In this document: positions 42,532-50,153 of the stretch, piece after piece
How the letters are laid out: the number at the start of each line of letters is the position of its first letter
How positions within the stretch are numbered: the first letter of the stretch is position 1
Source: Lachnospiraceae bacterium UBA1766
GTDB taxonomy: Bacteria > Bacillota > Clostridia > Lachnospirales > Lachnospiraceae
DNA length: 50,153 bases
Direction of reading: 5' to 3'
Assembly (NCBI GenBank): GCA_002314715.1
Contig: DCGY01000058.1
Location: 1 to 50,153, forward strand
The notes under the pieces: generated by a model
Database searches by the model: none
Told to the model about the DNA's origin: nothing
Seen by the model: only the letters and a program-made list of their open reading frames with translations
Translations under genes and position numbers: made by a program

Positions 42532-44202
42532 ATGAAAACAGATATTGAAATTGCACAGGAAGCAACTCTATGTAATATTACCGAGGTTGCGGCAAAATTG
42601 GATATGACTGCCGACGAGTTGGAACTTTATGGTAAATACAAAGCTAAAATTTCGGATGAATATCTGGAAAAAATTGCGGACAGACCGGACGGAAAACTGA
42701 TTTTGGTTACCGCAATTAATCCCACACCCGCAGGAGAAGGTAAAACAACCACCAGTGTAGGTTTGGGACAGGCTTTCGGAAAGCTTGGTAAGAAAGCAAT
42801 TATTGCCCTTCGTGAGCCTTCTTTGGGACCTTGCTTTGGTATTAAGGGCGGTGCCGCCGGGGGAGGATATGCACAGGTTGTACCTATGGAGGATTTAAAT
42901 CTTCACTTCACCGGTGATTTCCATGCAATTACCTCTGCCAATAATCTTTTGGCAGCGCTGATGGATAATCATATTCAACAAGGAAATGATTTGGGTATTG
43001 ATACCCGACAGATTGTATGGAAGAGATGTCTGGATATGAATGACCGTGTGCTTCGAAATGTGGTAGTTGGCCTTGGAAGTAAGGGCGATGGTTTTGTACG
43101 CGAGGATCATTTCGTTATCACAGTAGCCAGTGAGATTATGGCGATTCTTTGTCTTGCAAATGATATGAAGGACCTAAAGGAACGTCTTTCCAAGATTATT
43201 GTAGCTTATAACTATGCAGGTCAGCCTGTAACCGCAGGAGATTTGAAGGCTGTGGGTGCAATGGCAGCTCTTTTAAAAGATGCATTAAAGCCGAACCTGA
43301 TTCAGACTTTGGAACATACTCCCGCACTGGTACATGGCGGTCCTTTTGCGAATATTGCACACGGTTGTAATTCCGTAAGAGCAACCAAGGCTGCATTAAA
43401 GATTGCAGATTATACCATTACCGAGGCCGGATTTGGTGCAGATTTAGGTGCCGAGAAATTCTTTGATATTAAATGCAGAATGGCAGGCTTAAAGCCGGAT
43501 GCTGTTGTTTTAGTGGCAACCATTCGTGCGTTGAAATACAATGGCGGAGTAAAGAAGCAGGATCTTAGCAATGAAAATCTGGAAGCTCTTGCAAAAGGTA
43601 TTGCGAATTTGGAAAAGCATATTGAGAATATCCAAAAGTATGGAGTTCCGGTTGTTGTTACCTTAAATTCTTTCATTACCGATACCGAGGCGGAAAATGC
43701 ATTTGTAAAGAAATTCTGTGAAGACAGAAACTGTGAATTTGCACTTTCCAAGGTATGGGAGCTTGGTGGAGAAGGTGGAATTGAACTTGCGGAAAAAGTG
43801 ATTGCTACTTTGGAAAACAAGAAGAGTGATTTCCATGTGCTCTATGAGGATGAACTTCCTTTAAAGGCTAAAATCGAAAAGATTGCAAAAGATATTTATG
43901 GTGCCGGCAGTGTAAGCTTTGCTCCTGCGGCAGCAAAGCAGTTGGAAAAATTGACAGAGCTTGGCTTCGGTAATTTACCCATTTGTATGGCTAAGAATCA
44001 GTATTCCTTGTCCGATGATCCCAATTTGTTGGGTAGACCGGAAGGCTTTGATATGAGTATTCGTGAGGTATACGTATCTGCAGGTGCAGGTTTTGTGGTT
44101 GTGCTTACCGGTACGGTTATGACCATGCCAGGTTTACCTAAGGCGCCTGCGGCATATGGAATTGATGTAGACGATAACGGTAAGATTACCGGCTTATTCT
44201 AA
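42532..44202 (+). CDS. fhs: Formate--tetrahydrofolate ligase
   Basis: Fhs joins formate to tetrahydrofolate with ATP, producing 10-formyl-THF for purine and other one-carbon metabolism and, in acetogens, the Wood-Ljungdahl methyl branch. The 556-residue protein shows the P-loop-like TPAGEGKTTTSVGLGQ, EPSLGPCFGIKGGAAGGG and FTGDFHAI. ATG 42532 lies 1 nt after the ftsK stop, with GGAGGAG inside the ftsK end, so the two are probably coupled. folD follows after 16 nt. No acetyl-CoA synthase genes are in the window, so acetogenesis is not implied. Confidence 0.97.
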   Translation: MKTDIEIAQEATLCNITEVAAKLDMTADELELYGKYKAKISDEYLEKIADRPDGKLILVTAINPTPAGEGKTTTSVGLGQAFGKLGKKAIIALREPSLGPCFGIKGGAAGGGYAQVVPMEDLNLHFTGDFHAITSANNLLAALMDNHIQQGNDLGIDTRQIVWKRCLDMNDRVLRNVVVGLGSKGDGFVREDHFVITVASEIMAILCLANDMKDLKERLSKIIVAYNYAGQPVTAGDLKAVGAMAALLKDALKPNLIQTLEHTPALVHGGPFANIAHGCNSVRATKAALKIADYTITEAGFGADLGAEKFFDIKCRMAGLKPDAVVLVATIRALKYNGGVKKQDLSNENLEALAKGIANLEKHIENIQKYGVPVVVTLNSFITDTEAENAFVKKFCEDRNCEFALSKVWELGGEGGIELAEKVIATLENKKSDFHVLYEDELPLKAKIEKIAKDIYGAGSVSFAPAAAKQLEKLTELGFGNLPICMAKNQYSLSDDPNLLGRPEGFDMSIREVYVSAGAGFVVVLTGTVMTMPGLPKAPAAYGIDVDDNGKITGLF

Positions 44203-44218
44203 AAACGGAGGTTGAGTT

Positions 44219-45064
44219 ATGCCACAGATTATTGATGGAAAAGCGATTTCTGCACAGGTAAAAGAAGAATTAAAGGAAAAAGTAGCAAAGTATAAAGAGC
44301 AGGGAATTGAGATTACGCTGGCTGTTATTCAGGTAGGTAGTGATCCGGCTTCCTGTGTCTATGTAAACAATAAGAAAAAAGGTTGTGAGTTCGTTGGTAT
44401 TCGATCCCTTTCCTATGAATTACCGGAGGAAACGAATCAGGAGGAACTGCTTTCGCTCATCGACGAACTGAATAATCGTCAGGATGTAAACGGTATTCTG
44501 GTACAGTTACCCCTTCCGAAGCAGATTGATGAAGAAGTGATTTTAAATCGTATTTCTCCTGCGAAGGATGTGGATGGTTTTCATCCGATGAACGTTGGTG
44601 CTTTATGCATCGGTAAACCCGGTTTTGTATCTTGTACGCCTTATGGTGTAATTCAGCTTTTAAAACGTTCCGGAATTGAGATTGCCGGAAAAGAGTGTGT
44701 TGTCATTGGCAGAAGTAATATTGTAGGAAAGCCGATGGCTCAGCTTTTGCTGAAAGAGAATGGTACGGTTACCATCGCTCATTCCAAGACAGCAGATTTG
44801 AAGGAGGTAACAAAACGCGCAGATATTCTTGTAGTGGCAATCGGTAAACCGAAAATGATTACTGCGGAATATGTGAAGGAAGGTGCCGTTGTCATTGATG
44901 TTGGTATTCATCGTGGCGAGAACAATAAGCTTTGCGGTGATGTGGATTTTGATGATGTAGCACCCAAATGTGCTGCTATTACACCGGTTCCCGGAGGAGT
45001 TGGTCCTATGACCATTGCAATGCTTTTGTATAATTGCGTATCTTCCGTAGAATTAGAATTCTAA
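44219..45064 (+). CDS. folD: Methylene-THF dehydrogenase / methenyl-THF cyclohydrolase
   Basis: FolD interconverts methylene-, methenyl- and 10-formyl-THF, using NADP(H). The 281-residue protein has the substrate motif VYVNNKKKGCEFVG with the catalytic Lys, ILVQLPLPKQID, DVDGFHPMNVG, the nucleotide region VVIGRSNIVGKPMAQLL and the C-terminal TPVPGGVGPMTIAML. It is adjacent to fhs, completing the formate to methylene-THF conversion. GGAGG at about 44206-44210 precedes ATG 44219. Confidence 0.97.
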   Translation: MPQIIDGKAISAQVKEELKEKVAKYKEQGIEITLAVIQVGSDPASCVYVNNKKKGCEFVGIRSLSYELPEETNQEELLSLIDELNNRQDVNGILVQLPLPKQIDEEVILNRISPAKDVDGFHPMNVGALCIGKPGFVSCTPYGVIQLLKRSGIEIAGKECVVIGRSNIVGKPMAQLLLKENGTVTIAHSKTADLKEVTKRADILVVAIGKPKMITAEYVKEGAVVIDVGIHRGENNKLCGDVDFDDVAPKCAAITPVPGGVGPMTIAMLLYNCVSSVELEF

Positions 45065-45089
45065 GAGAAAACATATTGAGGTTCGATTT

Positions 45090-46532
45090 ATGAAGTGTCC
45101 CAATTGTGGCGCAAAGCTGGAGAGCAATTCTCTGTATTGCGAGACTTGCGGAGAAGATATTCATATTGTACCGGATTATGAAAATGACGGAAATGAATTT
45201 GTCGATGATATACTGGCTCAAATAACGGATGAAGCAAACCGGATTCGGGAGAAAGAGACACAAAAAAGAAGAAAAGAAAGAACCAGCCAAAGGAAGCGTA
45301 AGCGAAGAGCGGTGATTCAACGGTGCGTTCTTTTGGTGTTGTTTGGTGTGGTTTTGATATTCGGTGTTATTTGTTGGATTTCCATTAAACGCCAAAATTC
45401 TTTTGATTATCAGATTTATCTTGCCAGAAAATACAATGAAGAACAAAAGGTGGACCTTGCCATCCGGGCTTATAACAGAGCATTGGATTTGCAACCCTTG
45501 GATATTTCGACAAAATTTGAACTGGCAGACGTATATTTCCTCAGTAACAAATCCGTAGAGTATGAATATTTGTTGCGTGAAATTGTTACAGATGAAAACG
45601 CACAAACCGACCAGCTGATGAGTGCTTACGGTAAAATCATTGGATTGTACAAATCCCAAGGGAAATATCAGGCAATTCATAATTTGCTTGGTTTCTGCAA
45701 AAATGAAACGGTGAAAGCCCATTATAAAGATTATTATGCACTGCCTCCGGAACTAAGTTTAAAAGAAGGGTATTATACAGAGGTTACTCCGCTGACAATT
45801 ACCGCATCCGGCAATGGAATCATCTATTATACCTTGGATGGAACGGTACCGGATGAATACTGTAGTGTTTATCAGGGACCCTTTGTGTTGGATGAAGGTG
45901 AATATGATCTGAGCACAATCTTTATAAATGAATATGGAATCCGCAGTGACGTCGTTACGGCGAAATATCATATTGAGTTTGAAAACTTACCGGCCCCCAG
46001 AATTAATGTGTTGAGCGGAGAATACCGAACACCGGAGGATATTGAGGTGGTAGGAGACGCGGAAGGAGTCTATTATACAACGGATGGAAGTATGCCATCT
46101 GTTGACGGAATTCCTTACACAGGCCCCATTTCCATGCCTTTAGGTACGACATGGTTTCGTTTCGTTCAGATTAAGGACCAAAGAGTCAGCGAAATTACAG
46201 AGATTCAGGTGACCTTAAATTTACAGACGAAATTCCATGTAGAGGATGCGCAACGTGTTTTGACAGAGTATGCGGAGTCACAGGGAAAGTCTAATATTTT
46301 CTTTAATTATGTGAAAATTATATCAATCGAAGATGTTGGAAGCTTCTATGTTTTGGAGGAATGCTTCCGTGAAAGCGAATATGTTACCATAAAAACAGGA
46401 AATGTCTATGCAGTGAACGCATTAGATGGTATAATATTTGTGCTTGAAATAGATGAGTTTGGTATATATAATCTAATAGATTTAATTAGTCCCGAAGAGG
46501 ACGGAGAGGTGAATTATGTACAAAATTATTAA
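45090..46532 (+). CDS. Zinc-ribbon membrane protein with TPR-like and chitobiase C-terminal-like domains
   Basis: The 480-residue protein has an N-terminal zinc ribbon (Cys 3, 6, 17, 20), a basic helical linker, one membrane segment (about 78-101), TPR-like helices (about 110-210: KVDLAIRAYNRALDLQPLD) and two units resembling the chitobiase/hexosaminidase C-terminal domain, GIIYYTLDGTVPDEYC and EGVYYTTDGSMPSVDG (about 230-370), then a C-terminal region I cannot place. The ribbon is cytoplasmic and the rest presumably outside. The combination suggests a sensor or wall-binding scaffold; function unknown. The nfnAB promoter lies in its last 90 nt and its 3' end overlaps nfnA by 17 nt. Confidence 0.8.
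   Translation: MKCPNCGAKLESNSLYCETCGEDIHIVPDYENDGNEFVDDILAQITDEANRIREKETQKRRKERTSQRKRKRRAVIQRCVLLVLFGVVLIFGVICWISIKRQNSFDYQIYLARKYNEEQKVDLAIRAYNRALDLQPLDISTKFELADVYFLSNKSVEYEYLLREIVTDENAQTDQLMSAYGKIIGLYKSQGKYQAIHNLLGFCKNETVKAHYKDYYALPPELSLKEGYYTEVTPLTITASGNGIIYYTLDGTVPDEYCSVYQGPFVLDEGEYDLSTIFINEYGIRSDVVTAKYHIEFENLPAPRINVLSGEYRTPEDIEVVGDAEGVYYTTDGSMPSVDGIPYTGPISMPLGTTWFRFVQIKDQRVSEITEIQVTLNLQTKFHVEDAQRVLTEYAESQGKSNIFFNYVKIISIEDVGSFYVLEECFRESEYVTIKTGNVYAVNALDGIIFVLEIDEFGIYNLIDLISPEEDGEVNYVQNY
46444..46472 (+). promoter_or_regulatory. Internal promoter for nfnAB
   Basis: TTGAAA (46444-46449), 17 nt and TATAAT (46467-46472) lie inside the 3' end of the preceding gene. The start would be near 46479, about 37 nt before nfnA. 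Confidence 0.7.
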
Positions 46533-47394
46533 AAAGCAGGAACTCACAACCAATATTTACTTGATGGAGGTTGAAGCCGCAAGAGTTGCTCATTCTTGTG
46601 CACCCGGACAGTTTGTAATTGTTCGTATGGATGCAGAAGCAGAGAGAATCCCTTTGACTATTTGCGATTATGACGCAAATAAGGGAACTGTTACCATTGT
46701 TTTCCAGACAGTAGGTGCCGGAACCAAAATGATGGCAGATTTGAATGAAGGTGATTCCTTCCATGATTTTGTTGGACCTTTAGGATGCCCTTCCGAGCTT
46801 GTAAATGAGGATTTGGAAAGCTTAAAGCAGAAGAAGATTCTGTTTGTTGCAGGTGGTGTAGGTGCAGCTCCCGTATATCCTCAGGTAAAATGGTTACATG
46901 AGCATGGCGTTGCAGCAGACGTTATTGTAGGTAGCAAGACCAAGGATTTATTGATTCTCGAAAAAGAAATGGAAGCAGTAGCAGGTAATTTATACATTAC
47001 AACAGATGATGGTTCTTACGGCAGAAGCGGTATGGTTACACAGACCATTAAGGATTTGGTTGCAGAGGGTAATAAATACGATGTTTGTATCGCAATCGGA
47101 CCTATGATTATGATGAAGTTTGTATGTCTTTTGACCAAAGAACTGGAAATTCCTACCGTTGTCAGCTTAAATCCTATTATGGTTGACGGTACCGGTATGT
47201 GTGGTGCGTGTCGTGTTACTGTAGGTGGTAAGGTAAAATTTGCATGTGTTGACGGTCCTGAGTTTGATGGACATGCAGTAAACTTTGATGAGGCAATGAG
47301 ACGTCAGACAATCTACAAGACCCAGGAAGGAAAAGCAATGCTTGAACTTACCGAGGGCGATACCCATCATGGTAACTGCGGCGTTTGCCACTAA
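46516..47394 (+). CDS. nfnA: NfnA, ferredoxin:NADP+ oxidoreductase small subunit
   Basis: NfnA is the FAD and [2Fe-2S] subunit of the NfnAB complex, which couples NADH and reduced ferredoxin oxidation to NADP+ reduction by electron bifurcation. The 292-residue protein has an FNR-like FAD region (CAPGQFVIVRM, RIPLTICDYD), an NAD region (ILFVAGGVGAAPVYPQVKWL) and a C-terminal cysteine cluster (GTGMCGACRVTVGGKVKFAC). The same fold also occurs as PyrK, but adjacency to the GltD-like partner identifies NfnA. ATG 46516 overlaps the previous gene; GAGG precedes it. Confidence 0.92.
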   Translation: MYKIIKKQELTTNIYLMEVEAARVAHSCAPGQFVIVRMDAEAERIPLTICDYDANKGTVTIVFQTVGAGTKMMADLNEGDSFHDFVGPLGCPSELVNEDLESLKQKKILFVAGGVGAAPVYPQVKWLHEHGVAADVIVGSKTKDLLILEKEMEAVAGNLYITTDDGSYGRSGMVTQTIKDLVAEGNKYDVCIAIGPMIMMKFVCLLTKELEIPTVVSLNPIMVDGTGMCGACRVTVGGKVKFACVDGPEFDGHAVNFDEAMRRQTIYKTQEGKAMLELTEGDTHHGNCGVCH

Positions 47395-47427
47395 TTCGGA
47401 AAGAAATCATCTATCGGAGGAAGAATA

Positions 47428-48813
47428 ATGGACGTTTTAAATAAAGTGCCTGTAAGAGAGCAGGATGCAAAGGTTAGAGCAACAAATTTCGAAGAAGTAT
47501 GTCTTGGATATAATCTTGAGGAGGCAATGTGTGAGGCTTCCAGATGTATCGGTTGTGTAAATAATGCAAAATGTATTCAGGGTTGTCCTGTATCAATTAA
47601 TATTCCCGGATTTATCAAGCAGGTAAAAGAAGGAAATATTGAAGAAGCATATAAGGTTATCAGTGAGTCCAGTGCACTCCCTGCAGTTTGTGGTCGTGTC
47701 TGTCCTCAGGAATCTCAGTGCGAAGGAAAATGTATCCGTGGTATCAAGGGTGATCCCATTTCTATCGGTAAGTTGGAAAGATTCGTTGCTGACTGGGCAA
47801 GAGAAAATGGAATTAAACCTGTTGGTGCTTCTGAAAAGAAGGGCAAGAAGGTTGCAGTGATTGGTTCCGGCCCTGCAGGTTTGACCTGTGCAGGTGATTT
47901 GGCAAAGATGGGTTATGATGTTACTATTTTCGAGGCACTTCATGAAGCTGGCGGTGTACTTGTTTACGGTATTCCTGAATTCCGTCTTCCCAAGGAAGCA
48001 GTTGTTGCAAAAGAAATTGAGAATGTAAAGTCTCTCGGTGTAAAGATTGAAACCAATGTAGTCATCGGAAAGGCTACCACAATTGATGAATTAATGGAGC
48101 AGGAAGGATTCAGCGCAGTATTTATCGGATCCGGTGCCGGCCTTCCTAAATTTATGGGTATTCCCGGTGAGAATTCCAATGGTGTATTTTCTGCAAATGA
48201 ATACTTAACCAGAAGTAATCTGATGAAGGCATTCAATGAGTCATCAACTACTCCTATTATGCGCGGTAAAAAGGTTGCAGTAGTAGGTGGTGGTAACGTA
48301 GCAATGGATGCTGCAAGAACCGCACTTCGTCTTGGTGCAGAGGTTCATATTGTATACAGACGTAGCGAAGAGGAATTACCTGCCAGAGTGGAAGAAGTAC
48401 ATCATGCAAAAGAAGAAGGTATCATTTTTGACCTGTTGACCAATCCTGTAGAAATCGTTGCAGATGAAAAGGGCTGGGTAACCGGTATGAAGTGTATCAA
48501 GATGGAGCTTGGAGAGCCCGATGAGTCAGGAAGACGTCGTCCTGTTGAAGTAAAGGATTCCGAGTTCGTTATGGAATTGGATACCGTTATTATGTCTCTT
48601 GGTACTTCACCGAATCCTTTGATTTCTTCTACGACAGAAGGACTTGAGGTGAATAAGTGGAAATGTATCATTGCTGACGAAGCAAATGGTAAGACCACAA
48701 AAGAAGGCGTATATGCCGGTGGTGATGCCGTTACCGGCGCTGCAACTGTTATTCTTGCTATGGGTGCAGGTAAGGCTGCTGCGAAGGGTATTGACGAATA
48801 TCTCAGTAAATAA
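47428..48813 (+). CDS. nfnB: NfnB, GltD-like NADPH-binding large subunit
   Basis: NfnB carries FAD and two [4Fe-4S] clusters. The N-terminal cysteine set is CIGCVNNAKCIQGCPV and CGRVCPQESQCEGKC; the FAD site is VIGSGPAGLTCAG and the NADP site VVGGGNVAMDAARTALRLG, ending with YAGGDAVTGAATVI. At 461 residues it fits the glutamate-synthase small-chain family, and without a GltB gene in the window, NfnB is preferred. NfnAB would balance NADH, ferredoxin and NADPH pools, connecting with Rex and the icd operon elsewhere in the window. AATCATCTATCGGAGG precedes ATG 47428. Confidence 0.93.
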   Translation: MDVLNKVPVREQDAKVRATNFEEVCLGYNLEEAMCEASRCIGCVNNAKCIQGCPVSINIPGFIKQVKEGNIEEAYKVISESSALPAVCGRVCPQESQCEGKCIRGIKGDPISIGKLERFVADWARENGIKPVGASEKKGKKVAVIGSGPAGLTCAGDLAKMGYDVTIFEALHEAGGVLVYGIPEFRLPKEAVVAKEIENVKSLGVKIETNVVIGKATTIDELMEQEGFSAVFIGSGAGLPKFMGIPGENSNGVFSANEYLTRSNLMKAFNESSTTPIMRGKKVAVVGGGNVAMDAARTALRLGAEVHIVYRRSEEELPARVEEVHHAKEEGIIFDLLTNPVEIVADEKGWVTGMKCIKMELGEPDESGRRRPVEVKDSEFVMELDTVIMSLGTSPNPLISSTTEGLEVNKWKCIIADEANGKTTKEGVYAGGDAVTGAATVILAMGAGKAAAKGIDEYLSK

Positions 48814-48827
48814 TAAGAGGATAAAAT

Positions 48828-49670
48828 ATGGCTTGGTGTCCGAAGTGTAAAAATGAATATCGTGAGGGGATAAAGGTTTGTGCCGATTGTGGTACAGAGT
48901 TGGTTGATTATGATGTGACCAATATGAAAGCCCCCTTGTTGTTTGGAGCAGAGGAGTATTTAAATCAGTTAAAGGATTTTTTGGTGTATAACCAGATTGA
49001 CGATCCGGAAGTGAAATTTGATCCTTTTAAAGGACAATGTGGACTTTTTGTGTATGAAGACCAGTTTCAATCGGCCATCGAGTTATGTAAGACTTATGTC
49101 CAACAGAAAACGTTGGACACGATTCGTGAGGCCGAAGAAGAAGCTGGTATAACGGCTTCGGAAGAAGACGAGTGTAATTCCTGTGGAAAGCCGCAAACAG
49201 TATATCTGAGCAGCTCTGAAAGAGCAAAAGATAACAAAGCATCCGCTTGGACGTTGGTTATTATGGGCGGTGCCGGTGTTATTATTTTGGTTCTTGCGTG
49301 GTTGGGTGTTTTGCCGTTTAATTTTGGTAGTCAGTATGTTGTATATGTTGTAATGATTGCTATTTTTGCGCTTTTCTTTATCATGGGTATTGTGTCTTTC
49401 AAAAACGCAGCTCGGTTGGAGGAACAGGCAAAATCAGAAGATTCCTTACAGGAGAATTTGTTGACTTGGTGCAAGGAAAATCTGAGGGCTGAGGATATCG
49501 ATCGTGATATATACAGCCTGGATCATGCGCAGGAAGCAATCTATTTTCAACGTTATGAGAAAATCAAAGCACGTATCAATCATCAGTTTATGAATGTTGA
49601 TCAGACCTTTTTGGACAGTTTGATTGATGCTCAGATATATGACATGATTTTTCCGGAGGAGAACAATTAG
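48828..49670 (+). CDS. Zinc-ribbon two-segment membrane protein of unknown function
   Basis: The 280-residue protein begins with a zinc ribbon (Cys 4, 7, 18, 21: CPKCKNEY and CADCGTEL). A region with alternating strands and helices (about 35-95) resembles a small signal-transducing-like fold but is not assigned. A second Cys pair lies at 116 and 119 (CNSCGK), before two membrane segments (about 138-163 and 170-192), and a helical C-terminal tail follows. The gene is 14 nt downstream of nfnB and 3 nt upstream of rlmH, so it is probably co-transcribed with both. Function unknown. Confidence 0.8.
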   Translation: MAWCPKCKNEYREGIKVCADCGTELVDYDVTNMKAPLLFGAEEYLNQLKDFLVYNQIDDPEVKFDPFKGQCGLFVYEDQFQSAIELCKTYVQQKTLDTIREAEEEAGITASEEDECNSCGKPQTVYLSSSERAKDNKASAWTLVIMGGAGVIILVLAWLGVLPFNFGSQYVVYVVMIAIFALFFIMGIVSFKNAARLEEQAKSEDSLQENLLTWCKENLRAEDIDRDIYSLDHAQEAIYFQRYEKIKARINHQFMNVDQTFLDSLIDAQIYDMIFPEENN

Positions 49671-49673
49671 TTC

Positions 49674-50153
49674 ATGAAGGTTATGATTTTATGCGTTGGT
49701 AAGGTAAAAGAGAAGTTTTACCGGGACGCAATTGCAGAATTTGAGAAAAGACTCAGTAAATACTGCAAGCTTCAGATTGTGGAGGTGGCGGATGAACAGA
49801 CGCCGGATAACGCAGGGGAAGCAATTGAAACCATGATTAAACAAAAAGAGGCAGTTCGTCTCCTGAAAAATATCTCGGACGGTGATTATGTCTGTACATT
49901 GGAAATAGGAGGGAGGTCTATGACTTCTGTAGCCTTTTCCAAATGGATTGAGAAAGCTCAAATTGATGGCAAAAACAGTATTGTTTTTGTCATCGGAGGA
50001 TCTTTGGGATTACACGATAGCGTACGGAAACGCTCCGATTTCGCTCTCAGCTTTTCGGAAATGACTTTTCCGCATCAATTGATGCGTGTGATTTTATGTG
50101 AACAGATTTACAGAGCATATCGGATTATGAATCATGAACCGTACCATAAATAA
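49674..50153 (+). CDS. rlmH: 23S rRNA pseudouridine-1915 N3-methyltransferase
   Basis: RlmH is a SPOUT methyltransferase acting on helix 69 of assembled 70S ribosomes. The 159-residue protein is complete, ending on the last base of the window, and has the SAM-knot motif FVIGGSLGLHDSV and the conserved tail ending in EPYHK. GGAGGAG overlaps the end of the preceding gene and lies about 12 nt before ATG 49674. The family is near universal. Confidence 0.97.
   Translation: MKVMILCVGKVKEKFYRDAIAEFEKRLSKYCKLQIVEVADEQTPDNAGEAIETMIKQKEAVRLLKNISDGDYVCTLEIGGRSMTSVAFSKWIEKAQIDGKNSIVFVIGGSLGLHDSVRKRSDFALSFSEMTFPHQLMRVILCEQIYRAYRIMNHEPYHK

Overview
The window is a gene-dense, low-GC segment of a Bacillota genome, most likely a Clostridia member of the Lachnospiraceae type. 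The evidence is a Phe T-box upstream of pheST, strong Shine-Dalgarno sites, an Re-citrate-synthase-like gene beside NADP isocitrate dehydrogenase, NfnAB, Rex, TepA next to FtsK/SpoIIIE, and BspA-like leucine-rich-repeat surface proteins with a class B sortase. I saw no rRNA, tRNA, CRISPR array, transposase or prophage gene. About 38 protein genes fill nearly all of the 50 kb; the only gene-free stretch above 300 bases is the T-box leader (2904-3236).

Layout. 50-2903: SpoIID-like cell-wall protein and YihY-family membrane protein. 2878-6742: promoter, T-box, pheS, pheT, terminator. 6766-9221: M18 aminopeptidase and queA. 9199-10166: PilZ and VanZ-like genes, converging on tyrA (minus). 11382-14984: unknown membrane protein and leuS. 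15006-16088 (minus): two unknown small proteins and a Cys/Gly-rich protein behind a possible SigK promoter. 16272-24607: surface module of sortase B, a 1665-residue LRR/InlB-repeat wall protein and a 711-residue LRR membrane protein. 24663-25565: subtilisin-like protease. 25571-29020: Re-citrate-synthase-like gene, GntR regulator, icd. 29046-30962 (minus): ABC-F protein. 31085-34416: rex, a coiled-coil protein, NAD(P)HX repair enzyme and MazF. 34434-38959: yebC, metY, a GtrB-like glycosyltransferase and a polytopic membrane protein. 39112-45064: tepA, ftsK, fhs, folD. 45090-50153: two zinc-ribbon membrane proteins flanking nfnAB, then rlmH.

How genes work together. The citrate synthase and Icd would feed 2-oxoglutarate and NADPH for glutamate synthesis; NfnAB couples NADH, ferredoxin and NADPH; Rex reads NADH/NAD+; the NnrD/E enzyme repairs damaged NAD(P)H. 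Fhs and FolD supply one-carbon units. The sortase and its presumed LRR substrate form a self-contained surface-display unit. Promoters matching TTGACA-17-TATAAT are visible for several transcription units, and many terminators are shared by convergent genes or reach into coding ends.

Most genes are conserved core functions. The more unusual material is the sortase/LRR locus, the Cys-rich protein with its possible SigK promoter, the hairpin that overlaps the ribosome-binding site of the protease gene, the palindrome on the -10 of the citrate synthase operon, and the zinc-ribbon proteins around nfnAB. All function calls rest on reading the translations; no database search was possible.
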